From Oleidesulfovibrio alaskensis DSM 16109 (lineage in GTDB: Bacteria; Desulfobacterota; Desulfovibrionia; Desulfovibrionales; Desulfovibrionaceae): a DNA stretch of 64,000 nt. The position numbers and the translations under genes were made by a program. The DNA is taken from positions 186,001 through 250,000 of the forward strand of contig NZ_AXWQ01000005.1 in NCBI RefSeq assembly GCF_000482745.1, in the 5' to 3' direction. This document shows, in pieces, positions 51,921-61,765 of the stretch (within the stretch, counting starts at the first letter, position 1; the number at the start of each line of letters is the position of its first letter). Under the pieces are notes generated by a model, which had not been told where the DNA came from, ran no database searches, and was given only the letters and a program-made list of their open reading frames with translations.

Positions 51921-53555
51921 CTACAGCTTCGATTGCTGCTGCGAAAGAGCTTCAATGCGCTGCATCAGCGCAGGAAAGTCCACCGGCTTTGAAACATATC
52001 CGTCCATACCGGCAGTAAGAAAACGCTCTTTGTCGCCCTTCATGGCATGGGCCGTCATGGCAATGATGGGGATATCAGATCTGATTCTGCCGCCCTGCGC
52101 GCTGCGGATGGCGCGGGTAGCCTCCACACCGTCCATATCCGGCATCTGGATATCCATGAGAATCAGATCAAAAGGTTCCTGCGCAAGCGCCTGCAGCACT
52201 TCTATACCGGTGCCCACAGCCCTTACGGCATGACCCATTTTTTCAAAAAAGAACACGGCAAGTTTACGGTTTATTATATCGTCCTCCGCCAGCAGAATAC
52301 GCAGCGGCTTGGACGTTCTCGCAAGCGGACATGTTTTTTCGGCTGCCACAGGCGCTTCTTCTTCACATTTACGCAGCTCGACGATGCACTCAAACAGGCT
52401 GCCGCCTTCGGCGCAGCGTGACGCGTGCACATCCCCCCCCATTTTACGGGCCAGTTCGCGCGAAATAGCCAGCCCCAGCCCTGCTCCGCCGCTCTTTTTG
52501 GTCATAAAACTTTCGCCGAGAACAAACGGCTCAAATATGGTCTCGCGCTTTTCCGGATCAATCCCCACTCCGGTATCCTGCACATAAAAGCATAACCTGA
52601 CTGTATCACCGGCAGTGCACGGTGCAGAAGAGACGCGCAGCGATACGCCCCCTTTATCGGTATACTTTATGGCGTTGACCAGCAGATTGCTCAGTATCTG
52701 CTTCAGCCTGCCTGCATCACCCACAAACAGATCGGGAATCCCGTCATCAAAAAACACTGCAAAATCGAGGTTTTTCCATCTGGCCTGAATTTCGAGAATG
52801 CGCTTGACCTCGCCCACGCTTTCGCGCAGCGAAAAAGGCGTTTCGCGCAGCACCAGACGGCAGGCCTCAATGCTGGACATATCCAGAAGATTATTGACAA
52901 TGGTCAGCAGTTCCTGACCCGCCTGCTTTACCATTTCAAGATATTCACGGTGGTCGCCGCCGGCGGGGGCGCACAGCAGCAGATCGGTAAGCCCGATTAT
53001 CCCGTTAAGCGGTGTACGCAGTTCGTGGCTCATGTTGGCAAGAAACTGCGACTTGGCCCTGCTGGCCAGTTCCGCCTCTTCCTTGGCCATGGCCAGTTCC
53101 CGGGTTCTTGCCGCCACCTCCCGTTCAAGATGCTGGTGGTAGCCCCGCTTGCGGCGTTTGCGGTCCGCCCGTTCGCGGGCGGATTCCACGGCCTTTCTGA
53201 GCACTTCAAAATCTTCGACAGGCTTGGAAATGAAATCCCACGCGCCGCTGCGCATGGCTTCAAGAGCCTGTTCAAGCACGCCCACGCCGGAAACGGCAAT
53301 GGCGGGAGTATCGGGAAGTTCGGAAGAAAGCCTGCGCAGCACCTCTATGCCGTCAATGCCGGGCATGCGCAAATCTACCAGAATGACATCGGGCCGTTCA
53401 CGCAGAGCGGTTTCAATGCCTTCATAGCCGTCAGACGCCTCCAGCACCTCGTAACCGCAGTCTTCAAAAAAAATCGCCAGACTCTGCCGGACGGAAGACT
53501 CGTCATCTATAGCCAGCACGCGGGGAAGAGCACACTCAGCCATCCTGTGTCTCAT
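51921..53555 (-). CDS. Hybrid histidine kinase (receiver-kinase-receiver)
   Basis: 544 aa, cytoplasmic, no membrane segment. An N-terminal receiver (phosphoacceptor D61 in LVDLRMPGIDG) and a coiled-coil linker (about 120-165) precede HisKA with H177 in NMSHELRTPLNG. A HATPase_c domain (VNAIKYTDKGG, GAGLGLAISRELA) and a C-terminal receiver (LILMDIQMPDMDG) follow. Its ATG overlaps the stop of the upstream response regulator (ATGA), so both belong to one phosphorelay. Signal and output unknown. Confidence 0.92.
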   Translation of the reverse strand: MRHRMAECALPRVLAIDDESSVRQSLAIFFEDCGYEVLEASDGYEGIETALRERPDVILVDLRMPGIDGIEVLRRLSSELPDTPAIAVSGVGVLEQALEAMRSGAWDFISKPVEDFEVLRKAVESARERADRKRRKRGYHQHLEREVAARTRELAMAKEEAELASRAKSQFLANMSHELRTPLNGIIGLTDLLLCAPAGGDHREYLEMVKQAGQELLTIVNNLLDMSSIEACRLVLRETPFSLRESVGEVKRILEIQARWKNLDFAVFFDDGIPDLFVGDAGRLKQILSNLLVNAIKYTDKGGVSLRVSSAPCTAGDTVRLCFYVQDTGVGIDPEKRETIFEPFVLGESFMTKKSGGAGLGLAISRELARKMGGDVHASRCAEGGSLFECIVELRKCEEEAPVAAEKTCPLARTSKPLRILLAEDDIINRKLAVFFFEKMGHAVRAVGTGIEVLQALAQEPFDLILMDIQMPDMDGVEATRAIRSAQGGRIRSDIPIIAMTAHAMKGDKERFLTAGMDGYVSKPVDFPALMQRIEALSQQQSKL

Positions 53556-53932
53556 TTTGCCAGCAGGCGATCAATGCCCCGTACCAGCATATCCATATTC
53601 TGCAAAGGCTTTATATAGATATCTTCATGGGTTACACCGACATTCATCACCTCTACCGGCAGCTTGTAGTTGGTAGAACCGGTATGGATGAGGTACCGTA
53701 ACGCAGGATTGACGGCATGGGCTTTGATAATGAAGTCGTTGCCGCTCATGCCCGGCAGCCGCATGTCTATGATGCCCACATGCGGAGAGACAGAAGCCAG
53801 CAGTTCCAGAGCTTCTTCGCCGCTTCCGGCAGTAGCCACCTTAAAGCCTTCGTCCTCAAGGTAGGCCTCCAGATTTTCACGCACCATCTCTTCGTCATCA
53901 ACGACAAGAACGGTGACAGACTCGTAAGACAT
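53552..53932 (-). CDS. Single-domain response regulator
   Basis: 126 aa CheY-like receiver with no output domain. Acidic pocket DDEE (12-15), phosphoacceptor D56 in IIDMRLPG, switch Thr/Ser in HTGS and Lys in YIKPL. Four-base overlap with the hybrid kinase downstream. Probably a phosphotransfer partner or input for that kinase. Confidence 0.93.
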   Translation of the reverse strand: MSYESVTVLVVDDEEMVRENLEAYLEDEGFKVATAGSGEEALELLASVSPHVGIIDMRLPGMSGNDFIIKAHAVNPALRYLIHTGSTNYKLPVEVMNVGVTHEDIYIKPLQNMDMLVRGIDRLLAK

Positions 53933-54074
53933 GAAGGCTCCGGTAATTCGGCCGCACAGACACAGGCATAGCCGCCAGTGCCGGCGGTTTGGTTAAGTGC
54001 GTCCCGCGAAATACCCCATTTACGATATCTGATAGTAGCCAACTACAGGCAGGTATGCAACGGTTGGAAGGCCG

Positions 54075-54389
54075 CTAACGGCCGAGACGGATTATAAACC
54101 GCTCTCTGCGCAGCACACACCACGAGGGACGGACCTCGTCGTCGGCCATGGGACGCAGACGCGGAGTAGCCACGGCGCAGCGTCTTTTATCCTGTTGCTG
54201 ATGAAAAGGACACTGCGCACATTCCCTGTCGTCCACAGCCACCGGACCGGCATCAAGCGGACACCACTCGGGTCTGCTTTCGGGCTGCCCGTCAACGGCA
54301 CGCGGCTGCAGGGCGTCGGCACGACAGTAAGAAATCTCACCACGCTGATAAAACGGGCAGCCGGAACATATTTTTACGCTACAGATCAC
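54075..54389 (-). CDS. Cys-rich protein with two copies of a CxxCPF-type motif, function unknown
   Basis: 104 aa, soluble. An internal duplication is evident. Copy 1 has CSGCPFYQ, YC and RPEWCPL (about residues 8-44); copy 2 has CAQCPFHQ, RRC and RPSWCVL (about 57-91). Each copy offers four cysteines in the same order, suggesting two metal sites (zinc or iron-sulfur). Lies 21 bases downstream of priA and is probably co-transcribed with it. No family recognised. Confidence 0.75.
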   Translation of the reverse strand: MICSVKICSGCPFYQRGEISYCRADALQPRAVDGQPESRPEWCPLDAGPVAVDDRECAQCPFHQQQDKRRCAVATPRLRPMADDEVRPSWCVLRRERFIIRLGR

Positions 54390-54410
54390 AGCGGAACTCC
54401 TTTTATACGG

Positions 54411-56816
54411 TTACAGCATATTCACGGGATCAAGGTCGAGACTCAGGCGCAGCCGGGACGAGGCAGGCACCCCCTGACGGGCGGCATGAAAGAGCATGCG
54501 GATGGTCTTCCAGTCGGACGCCTTCAGCAGACACTGAAACCTTCTGCGCCCCCGCAGCACAGGCAGCGGCGCCGGAGCAGGCCCCAGAACAGAGACTCCC
54601 AGCTCGCGGCCGGAAGCCCGCACTGCGGAAGCCAGCGCATTCACACGGTCCTGCCCCTGCGGCCAGTCCATGGGATAGCTCAGACGGATAAGCGCCAGTT
54701 TGACAAAAGGCGGATATCTGCGTTTGCGTCTTGCTTCAAGTTCTTTTTCAAAAAAACCTTCATAATCGCAGTTACGTATATAATCCCAGCAGTAGTGTGC
54801 AGGGTCGCGGGTCTGTATGATGACACTGCCGGGACGTTCTCCTCTGCCTGCTCTGCCGGCAGCCTGTACCAGCAGCTGAAACGTTCTTTCAGTGGCTCTG
54901 TAGTCCGGCATATTAAGCCCGATATCGCCGTCAGCCACCACCGCCAGCGTGACGGAGGGAAAGTGATGCCCTTTGGAAAGCATCTGGGTACCCACCAGAA
55001 TGCTGGACTCTTCTCTGGCAAATGCCGCCAGAATCTGCTCCATCCGGCCGGGCCTGCGGGTGCTGTCTCTGTCCAGCCGCAGTACCTTTTTCCCGTGGGG
55101 AAGCATGGTGGAAAGAGTTTCTTCCAGTTTTTCGGTACCTTCCCCCATAGGCAGATAGTGAACGCCTCTGCACTTGGCGCATGGCGAAGGAAACGGGACA
55201 GAATGTCCGCAGTAGTGGCATACCAGCCGTTCGCGTCCCTTATGATAGGTCAGTCCTATCTCGCACTCCGGACAGCGGGCCACGCTGCCGCAGTCCAGAC
55301 AATACATCAACGGAGCATAGCCCCGCCTGTTGAGCAGTATGACCGCCTGCTCTCCCCGGGTCACAGTCTCTTTGATGCGTGTCAGCGTCTGCGGTGCCAG
55401 AATGGTCTCTTTAACCGCGTTATCTTTGATGTTAACAAGTTCCACGGCCGGCAGCGTACCACCGCCCACCCGCTCGCTGAGGACAATGCCGGGCATGTGT
55501 CCTTCGCGCACGGCGTGAAAGGTCTTCACGTCCGGAGTCGCAGACCCCAGCACCAGCGCCCCTTTTGACTGGGCCACACGAAACCATGCCACTTCCTTGG
55601 CCTGATACGACAGCCGTTCATCCTGTTTGAACGAGGCATCATGTTCTTCATCAAGCACCACGGCCCCGAGCGACGCCACCGGCAGAAACAAAGCGGAACG
55701 CGTTCCCGCTATGAGCACCGGACGGCCTTCGCGCGCCTGTGCCGCTAGGTTGAGAAACTGCTGCTCCCGTTCATGCGCGGACTGGTACCCGTGATACAGC
55801 ACAGCAGGCAGACCGGGAAAGCGCAGCTGCACATCGCGGTACAATTTACAGGCCAGCGCCACTTCAGGCGCAAGCAGCATGACGGACAGCCCTTTTTCCA
55901 GACAGGCCCGGGCCAGTTCCAGATACACGGCGGTTTTACCGCTGCCGGTGATGCCGAAGAGCAGACGGGTTTCCGCGCTGTCTGACTCCACAGCGTCAGT
56001 GCAGGCCCGCAACGCCGCCTGCTGCGCATCAGTCAGCTCAAAAAGCTGATTCTCAAACGCCTCAGTGTGACACGCGCTGTCAATACCGCATCCGCAAACT
56101 TCCGCCTGCTCTGCATCAAGCGGCCCCACATGCACAAGACCCCGTTCCGCCAGCGTCAGCAGAGGCGTCTGTGCACCTGTACCCAAATCATGCAGCATGC
56201 GTCGCCGCGAAACAGGTCCGTTCTCCCACAGATATTCGAGCACTTCTGTCTGACGTCTGGCCGCCGGACGTACCGGCCACGGCGGATCTGCAGTCACATG
56301 GCATATGTCATTCTCCGCCTCGTCAGTTTCCGGTTCCAGCACTTCCACCCTGCCCGCACTCCAGTGCGAGGCCAGCACATGGCGCTCGGAGTCAGCCATT
56401 TTTGCAATATCGCGCAGCCGCAGCGTACGGGGTCTGCCTCCGGCACGCACGCGCAGACGCACACCGGCGCTGCGCAGCCCTGCAGGCAGCAGCATGCCCA
56501 GAATCTGTCCGGGGGGCACCATCTGGCGCACGGCAAGCTGGCGGACCATTTCCAGATACTCTTCGCCCAGCAGAGGAACAAACTCCAGCGGCCAGAGTAC
56601 CGCCTTCAGCTCAACGCCCTGCGGCACGGTGTCCGGAGCGCAACCGCATGCAGCGATAACCCCCGCACGCAGGGTACCGCGCGCCCCCAGCGGCACAGCC
56701 ACCCGCAACCCCGCGCACCACATATCTTCGGGCAGCCACTCCGGCAGCCTGTAATGCAGCGTGGTATACGGCGGAGCCATAAGCGACACTGAAACTATAC
56801 GCAGATTTTCATTCAT
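54411..56816 (-). CDS. priA: Primosomal protein N' (replication restart helicase PriA)
   Basis: 801 aa from ATG at 56816, placed just after the galU terminator. DNA-binding N-terminus, helicase lobe 1 with Walker A FGITGSGKTAVYLE and DEEH box LDEEHDASFKQ, and a zinc-binding insertion with paired cysteines (CLDCGSVARCPEC, CHYCGHSVPF, CAKCRG). Lobe 2 contains VQAAGRAGRGERPG. It reloads the replisome at stalled forks. Ribosome site weak. Confidence 0.95.
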   Translation of the reverse strand: MNENLRIVSVSLMAPPYTTLHYRLPEWLPEDMWCAGLRVAVPLGARGTLRAGVIAACGCAPDTVPQGVELKAVLWPLEFVPLLGEEYLEMVRQLAVRQMVPPGQILGMLLPAGLRSAGVRLRVRAGGRPRTLRLRDIAKMADSERHVLASHWSAGRVEVLEPETDEAENDICHVTADPPWPVRPAARRQTEVLEYLWENGPVSRRRMLHDLGTGAQTPLLTLAERGLVHVGPLDAEQAEVCGCGIDSACHTEAFENQLFELTDAQQAALRACTDAVESDSAETRLLFGITGSGKTAVYLELARACLEKGLSVMLLAPEVALACKLYRDVQLRFPGLPAVLYHGYQSAHEREQQFLNLAAQAREGRPVLIAGTRSALFLPVASLGAVVLDEEHDASFKQDERLSYQAKEVAWFRVAQSKGALVLGSATPDVKTFHAVREGHMPGIVLSERVGGGTLPAVELVNIKDNAVKETILAPQTLTRIKETVTRGEQAVILLNRRGYAPLMYCLDCGSVARCPECEIGLTYHKGRERLVCHYCGHSVPFPSPCAKCRGVHYLPMGEGTEKLEETLSTMLPHGKKVLRLDRDSTRRPGRMEQILAAFAREESSILVGTQMLSKGHHFPSVTLAVVADGDIGLNMPDYRATERTFQLLVQAAGRAGRGERPGSVIIQTRDPAHYCWDYIRNCDYEGFFEKELEARRKRRYPPFVKLALIRLSYPMDWPQGQDRVNALASAVRASGRELGVSVLGPAPAPLPVLRGRRRFQCLLKASDWKTIRMLFHAARQGVPASSRLRLSLDLDPVNML

Positions 56817-56843
56817 AACGAGTTGCCGGTTGCCGGAAGTGAC

Positions 56844-56871
56844 GAAAAAAAGCGGGCGACACCGCCGCCCG
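56844..56871 (-). terminator. Rho-independent terminator between galU and priA
   Basis: Minus-strand GCGGGCG pairs with CGCCCGC, followed by TTTTTTT. It ends the ftsH-to-galU operon just before priA. A second T-run directly after galU (GGGGCGGCTTTTTT) has no clear partner stem. Confidence 0.85.
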
Positions 56872-56900
56872 CACAGAATCATAAAAAAGCCGCCCCTGCG

Positions 56901-57773
56901 TCAACATTTGAAGGGAAGCAAAGGACGCAGCCGCTCCACCAGTTCATCGCGCAGGTCTTCCTCCTGCAACGCAAAATATATGTTGGCAGTCAGATATTCA
57001 GCCCAGTCGCCTGCGTCAAACCGCATACCACGCAGTTTAACAGCCAGCAGACCGCGCCCCTGTGCCAGCACCTTAAGCCCGTCGGTGAGCTGTATCTCGC
57101 CGCCATGCCCCGGAGACAGATTCTCCAGCACCTTGAAAATATCAGGAGTCAGAATGTAACGTCCCACAATGGCAAGACGCGACGGAGCTTCGCTGACGGC
57201 GGGCTTTTCCACAAGATCGTGCACTCTGAAAATACCGGGGGAGATTTCCTCGCCGGAAATAATGCCGTACCGGCTCACTTTGTCAGCCGGAACTTCCATA
57301 ACCCCCACCACGGGCAGCCTTTCGGCCACCGCCACATTGATAAGCTGCTGGATTCCCGGCTCCATGCCGAACTGCAGGTCGTCTCCCACCATCACGGCAA
57401 AAGGCTCGTTATGCACCACTTCGCGGGCGCACAGCACCGCATGCCCCAGCCCGAGCTGGCGCTTCTGGCGCACGGAATGGATGTTCACCATTTCGGCAAC
57501 TTCACGCACCTGCCGCAGCATTTCCGTCTTGCCGGCGCGCTCCAGCACACTTTCAAGCTGCAGGTTATAGTCAAAGTGATCTTCGATGATGGTTTTGTCA
57601 CGGTTGGTCACAAAAACAACATCTGTCAGGCCGGAGCGCATGGCCTCTTCCACCACATACTGCACCACGGGCTTGTTATAGACGGGCAGCATTTCCTTGG
57701 GAATGTTTTTAGTGGCAGGCAGCGAACGCGTGCCCCAGCCGGCAACGGGAATGACTACTTTGCGTATCAGCAT
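56901..57773 (-). CDS. galU: UTP-glucose-1-phosphate uridylyltransferase
   Basis: 290 aa. Makes UDP-glucose for envelope polysaccharides. Nucleotide-binding start VVIPVAGWGTRSLPATKNIP (the usual G-x-G-T-R element), followed by KPVVQYVVEEA, GLGHAVLCAR and FAVMVGDDL. Follows glmM by 33 bases; both feed nucleotide-sugar synthesis. Confidence 0.95.
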   Translation of the reverse strand: MLIRKVVIPVAGWGTRSLPATKNIPKEMLPVYNKPVVQYVVEEAMRSGLTDVVFVTNRDKTIIEDHFDYNLQLESVLERAGKTEMLRQVREVAEMVNIHSVRQKRQLGLGHAVLCAREVVHNEPFAVMVGDDLQFGMEPGIQQLINVAVAERLPVVGVMEVPADKVSRYGIISGEEISPGIFRVHDLVEKPAVSEAPSRLAIVGRYILTPDIFKVLENLSPGHGGEIQLTDGLKVLAQGRGLLAVKLRGMRFDAGDWAEYLTANIYFALQEEDLRDELVERLRPLLPFKC

Positions 57774-57806
57774 GACAGTCTCCTTAGACTTGCATCCTTC
57801 AACCGG

Positions 57807-59159
57807 TCAGCGCAGATGCTGCTGAAGGGTTTCCGCCAGACCGGCGGCCAGTCTGCCCACCAGAGCATCATCTTCACCTTCCACCATCACCCGCGCCACA
57901 GATTCGGTACCCGAATAGCGCAGCAACACCCGGCCGCGGCCGGCAAGTTCTTTTTCGGCCTGCTCAACGGCCCTGCCGATTTCGGGGCACTGTTCAAAGG
58001 GAATCTTGCGCTGGACGTGGACGTTGATGAGCTGTTGCGGAAACGGTGTAAGCAGCCCCGCAAGCTCTGAAAGCGGCCTGTTCTTTTCGCGCATGATTCT
58101 GAGCAGCTGCAAGGCGGCCAAAAGGCCGTCGCCGGTGGTTCCGTATTCCATAAAAACAAGGTGTCCGGACTGTTCACCGCCCATGGCGGCACCTGTCCGG
58201 CGCATGGCTTCCACCACATGCCGGTCGCCCACGGGAGTGCGCAGCAACGAACCGCCGCGCTCTTTCATAAACACCTCAAGCGCCATATTGCTCATGACGG
58301 TGGCCACCAGTCTGTTTTCCGGCAGGCGGCCTTTTTCCATCATATCCATGGCACATATGGCCATAATCTGGTCACCGTCCAGCACTGTGCCTTTTTCATC
58401 CACCACAATCAGCCTGTCCGCGTCACCATCAAGGGCAAGGCCGATATCCGCACCCGTTTCACGCACGCGCTGCGCGGCAAGTTCGGGGTACAGCGAGCCG
58501 CATTTGTGGTTGATGTTCAGCCCGTCAGGACTGGTGCCTATTCTGATGACTTCGGCACCCAGCTCTTCCAGAGCCAGAGGAGCCACGCGGTAGTTGGCGC
58601 CGTTGGCGCAGTCAAGCACCACCTTCATGCCGTCCAGAGTCAATGTGCTGGGAAAGCTGTTCTTCAGGTACACTATGTACCGGCCGGGTGCGTCCTGAAT
58701 CTTATGGGCTCTGCCCACACGTTCCGGCTCCGGGTAGTCCCAGCGGTGGTTCTGGTTAAGAACCATTTCAGTTATGGCATCTTCCTGCGAATCCGGCAGC
58801 TTGAATCCGTCTTTATCAAAAAATTTTATGCCGTTGTCATGGAAGGGATTGTGCGATGCCGAGATAACAACACCGAGGTCAGCCCGCATGTTGCGGGTAA
58901 GAAACGCCACGGCGGGCGTAGGCAGGGGTCCCACCAGAAAAACGTCCATACCGGCAGCGCACAGACCTGATGTGAGCGCCATTTCAAACACATAGCCGGA
59001 AAGACGCGTGTCTTTGCCAATAACAACCCGATGCCGCTTATTGCCGTTGCGAAAAAAAGTACCGGCCGCCAGCCCCAGACGAAGAGCCATATCCGGCACC
59101 ATGGGATATATATTTACCTGCCCGCGCAGGCCGTCAGTTCCGAAAAGACGTGTCGTCAT
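57807..59159 (-). CDS. glmM: Phosphoglucosamine mutase
   Basis: 450 aa from ATG at 59159, behind GAGGAG; the longer frame adds 16 codons. Converts glucosamine-6-phosphate to glucosamine-1-phosphate for peptidoglycan and LPS. Signatures: [12 protein letters not shown], phosphoserine loop [15 protein letters not shown], metal loop [10 protein letters not shown], and RYSGTES near the C-terminus. Downstream of cdaR, as in many c-di-AMP operons. Confidence 0.96.
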
Positions 59160-59237
59160 ACTGTACGACTCCTCATTGTGGGTGCTCCGCAACATGCGGA
59201 CACGCATGAAAAAGCAGACAAGCCGCGCTGAAGAGCG

Positions 59238-60140
59238 CTACCTGCCGCTTATGCTGATATCAAGTGCAGCCGGTTTCGCCCCGACCAGCAGGGCATTTTC
59301 CGGCAGTTCCAGTCTGTATTTAAGCGCATGCCTGCCCGGAGCGATGTTGTCGGGCACAGCCAGCACCACGCGCGCGGCGTTAAGGTATTCCTTGCTTCCC
59401 GCCTTGGAGCGCGGCACCTGCACAGTCAGGGTTACATACCGGCTATGCAGCTTTCCCGCAATCCCTTCAGGCAGTTCCAGCGACACCTTGCGCTTAAGAA
59501 CCACCTCGGTGGTCACCAGCCTTGTGGTCACACGCACGCGGCCCTGCGGCGGTGTAACTTCCACGCCTTCGGGTACGGTGTACACCGCCGGAAAATCGGC
59601 AACCTTGGGCATGGTTCCGTTTGAAAGCCGTACAGTGGCATTGACCGACTCGATGGCGGAAACCAGAGACTGTGCCCCGCGCACTTTTACGGTTTCCGGC
59701 TGCGGAAGCAGTGCGCCTATTTCAACATCGGGCGCCAGAGCACCCTGCGGAAGCACTTCCACCGGCAGTGTTCTGGTAATCAGCGAATCCGCCTGCAGCT
59801 GCAACCGCGGAGGGTTGATTTCCACCACCTGAAATGCACCTTTAAGCGGAATATTGTCGGGCAGAACGGAAATCACATTCTCGCCCTGCTTCAACTGGCT
59901 TAAATCCAGAGGATACGAAAATTCGCGGCCGTTCAGCCCGCGGATAAGCCCTTTGGGGCCGCGTATGCGTGCGCTTATCTTGCTGGGCAGGCCGTCCAGA
60001 ACAATCATGTCCGGCGGCATGCCGGTCATTTCGATACGCATGTCCACCCAGGTTTCCACCCGTTCACGGCCGGTCACCATAAACCAGAGCGTGGTGGCGA
60101 TGAACACCGAAAGCAGCACAAATTGCCAGTGTCGCTGCAT
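59238..60140 (-). CDS. cdaR: YbbR-domain protein, CdaR-like regulator of diadenylate cyclase
   Basis: 300 aa. One N-terminal transmembrane helix (WQFVLLSVFIATTLWFMVTG, about 4-23) is followed by three or so YbbR beta domains expected outside the membrane. It starts three bases after cdaA, the arrangement in which CdaR controls CdaA activity in Firmicutes. Regulation here is inferred from gene order. Confidence 0.88.
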   Translation of the reverse strand: MQRHWQFVLLSVFIATTLWFMVTGRERVETWVDMRIEMTGMPPDMIVLDGLPSKISARIRGPKGLIRGLNGREFSYPLDLSQLKQGENVISVLPDNIPLKGAFQVVEINPPRLQLQADSLITRTLPVEVLPQGALAPDVEIGALLPQPETVKVRGAQSLVSAIESVNATVRLSNGTMPKVADFPAVYTVPEGVEVTPPQGRVRVTTRLVTTEVVLKRKVSLELPEGIAGKLHSRYVTLTVQVPRSKAGSKEYLNAARVVLAVPDNIAPGRHALKYRLELPENALLVGAKPAALDISISGR

Positions 60141-60143
60141 AGT

Positions 60144-60893
60144 CTACTTCTCCAGAGCGTTACGGAGAACGCGCTTCAACCTTACGGCGTCCAGTTCGCC
60201 CGTCAGCCTGCCCCCCACACTCACCGATACTGCTCCCCGCTCTTCAGAAACCACAACCGCCACGGAATCTGTTTCTTCCGTTATGCCCATGGCGGCACGG
60301 TGCCGCGTGCCGTAGTCTCTGCGTTCCTGCACGCCCTGTGAAAGCGGCAGAATACAGCCCGCAGCCACAATCTCGTTATTGCGCACAATCACAGCACCGT
60401 CATGCAGCGGCGTGTTGGGGTAAAAAATGGTGACCAGCAATTCCTTGGTCAGGCGGGCATCCAGACGCACACCGCCGCCCACCATGTCGCCCAGCGGTAC
60501 GTTCTTTTCCAGCACGATAAGTGCCCCTATGCGCCGCTGTGCAAGGTAAAGAGCCGTCCCCACAAGTTCGCTGAACGCTTCGTCGGCCACAACCTTGCGC
60601 CGGAAAAAACTCCGCGCGCCCATGGCGGAGAGGGCATTGCGGATATCGCGCTGAAACAGAATGATAATGACAAGAAACAGCGAACCGAGGAAGTTTTCGA
60701 GCAGCCAGTTAAGCGTGTACAGACTGAGTTCCTGCGACAGAAAATACGCCAGCAGCAGGATGATAAGTCCGTATACGGCCGTCACCGCCCGTGTGCCCCG
60801 TATCATCACAATGACACGGTACAGCAGCAAAGACACCAGAGAGATGTCGAGCACATCCCGCCATGTGATGCTCAGATCCGCCCAGAAAGTCAT
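60144..60893 (-). CDS. cdaA: Diadenylate cyclase (CdaA/DisA_N domain)
   Basis: 249 aa. Three N-terminal hydrophobic helices (about 10-80) precede a DAC domain with the catalytic DGA in PLHDGAVIV and RHR in GTRHRAAMG. Makes cyclic di-AMP from two ATP at the membrane. Sits in ftsH-folP-cdaA-cdaR-glmM-galU; spacing to folP is 9 bases. Confidence 0.95.
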   Translation of the reverse strand: MTFWADLSITWRDVLDISLVSLLLYRVIVMIRGTRAVTAVYGLIILLLAYFLSQELSLYTLNWLLENFLGSLFLVIIILFQRDIRNALSAMGARSFFRRKVVADEAFSELVGTALYLAQRRIGALIVLEKNVPLGDMVGGGVRLDARLTKELLVTIFYPNTPLHDGAVIVRNNEIVAAGCILPLSQGVQERRDYGTRHRAAMGITEETDSVAVVVSEERGAVSVSVGGRLTGELDAVRLKRVLRNALEK

Positions 60894-60902
60894 GCAGCGC
60901 CT

Positions 60903-61763
60903 CTATGCGTTGTACAGTTCCGCAGCCAGGTTAAGGGTCTGTGCCGCAAGCCGCACCTCATGCACCCTGTGAAAACGCACACCCCGCGCCGCCAGCAGCG
61001 CCGTTGCTGCCTGCGTGGCATTCTGTCTTTCATCGGCAGCCAGCCCCAGCAACTGCCCGAACATGGATTTGTTGGACAATGCTCCCATGACCGGCCGCCC
61101 CAGCGACATAAATCTGTCGATGTGGCGCAGAATGTCCAGATTGTGCTCCAGCAGCTTGCCGAAACCGATACCGGGATCAAGAATGATGCGTTGCTCCGGT
61201 ACACCGGCCACGACCAATTCTTTCAGCTTTTTCTCGAAAAAGTCCAGAATTTCCTCGACCACATTTCCATATGCCGGTTTGTCCTGCATGGTTTCCGGGC
61301 GGCCGGGGCTGTGCATCAGCACATAGCCCGGTTTGTACTGCGCGATGACGTCTTTCAGAGCGGGGTCAAAAGAGCAGGCGGAAATATCGTTGATAATACC
61401 GGCACCGGCCTCCAGCACGGCTGCGGCCGTGCCGCTTTTGTAGGTATCGACGGAAAGCGCCCAAGGCAGGCCGTTGCCGCCGGTGCGGTCCCTCAGGGCC
61501 TTCACCACGGGCAGCACCCGCCGGATTTCATCTTCCTGCGATACAGGGTCGGCATAAGGGCGCGATGATTCACCGCCGATATCCAGCACATGTGCGCCCT
61601 GTTCCGCCAGTTGCAGGGCATGAGACACAGCACTGTCCGGTCCGTCATGTCTGCCGCCGTCATAAAAAGAATCAGGGGTGACATTCACAATACCGAAAAT
61701 GAAAAAGGGGGCAGGCCCGATGGCTCTGCCCCCCGCTATTTCCCAATGGATGGGGGGAAGCAT
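60903..61763 (-). CDS. folP: Dihydropteroate synthase
   Basis: 286 aa TIM barrel. Condenses p-aminobenzoate with hydroxymethyl-dihydropterin pyrophosphate for folate. Signatures: FGIVNVTPDSFYDGGR, HVLDIGGESSRPYA, and IILDPGIGFGK. Starts two bases after the ftsH stop. Confidence 0.95.
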   Translation of the reverse strand: MLPPIHWEIAGGRAIGPAPFFIFGIVNVTPDSFYDGGRHDGPDSAVSHALQLAEQGAHVLDIGGESSRPYADPVSQEDEIRRVLPVVKALRDRTGGNGLPWALSVDTYKSGTAAAVLEAGAGIINDISACSFDPALKDVIAQYKPGYVLMHSPGRPETMQDKPAYGNVVEEILDFFEKKLKELVVAGVPEQRIILDPGIGFGKLLEHNLDILRHIDRFMSLGRPVMGALSNKSMFGQLLGLAADERQNATQAATALLAARGVRFHRVHEVRLAAQTLNLAAELYNA

Positions 61764-61765
61764 TG

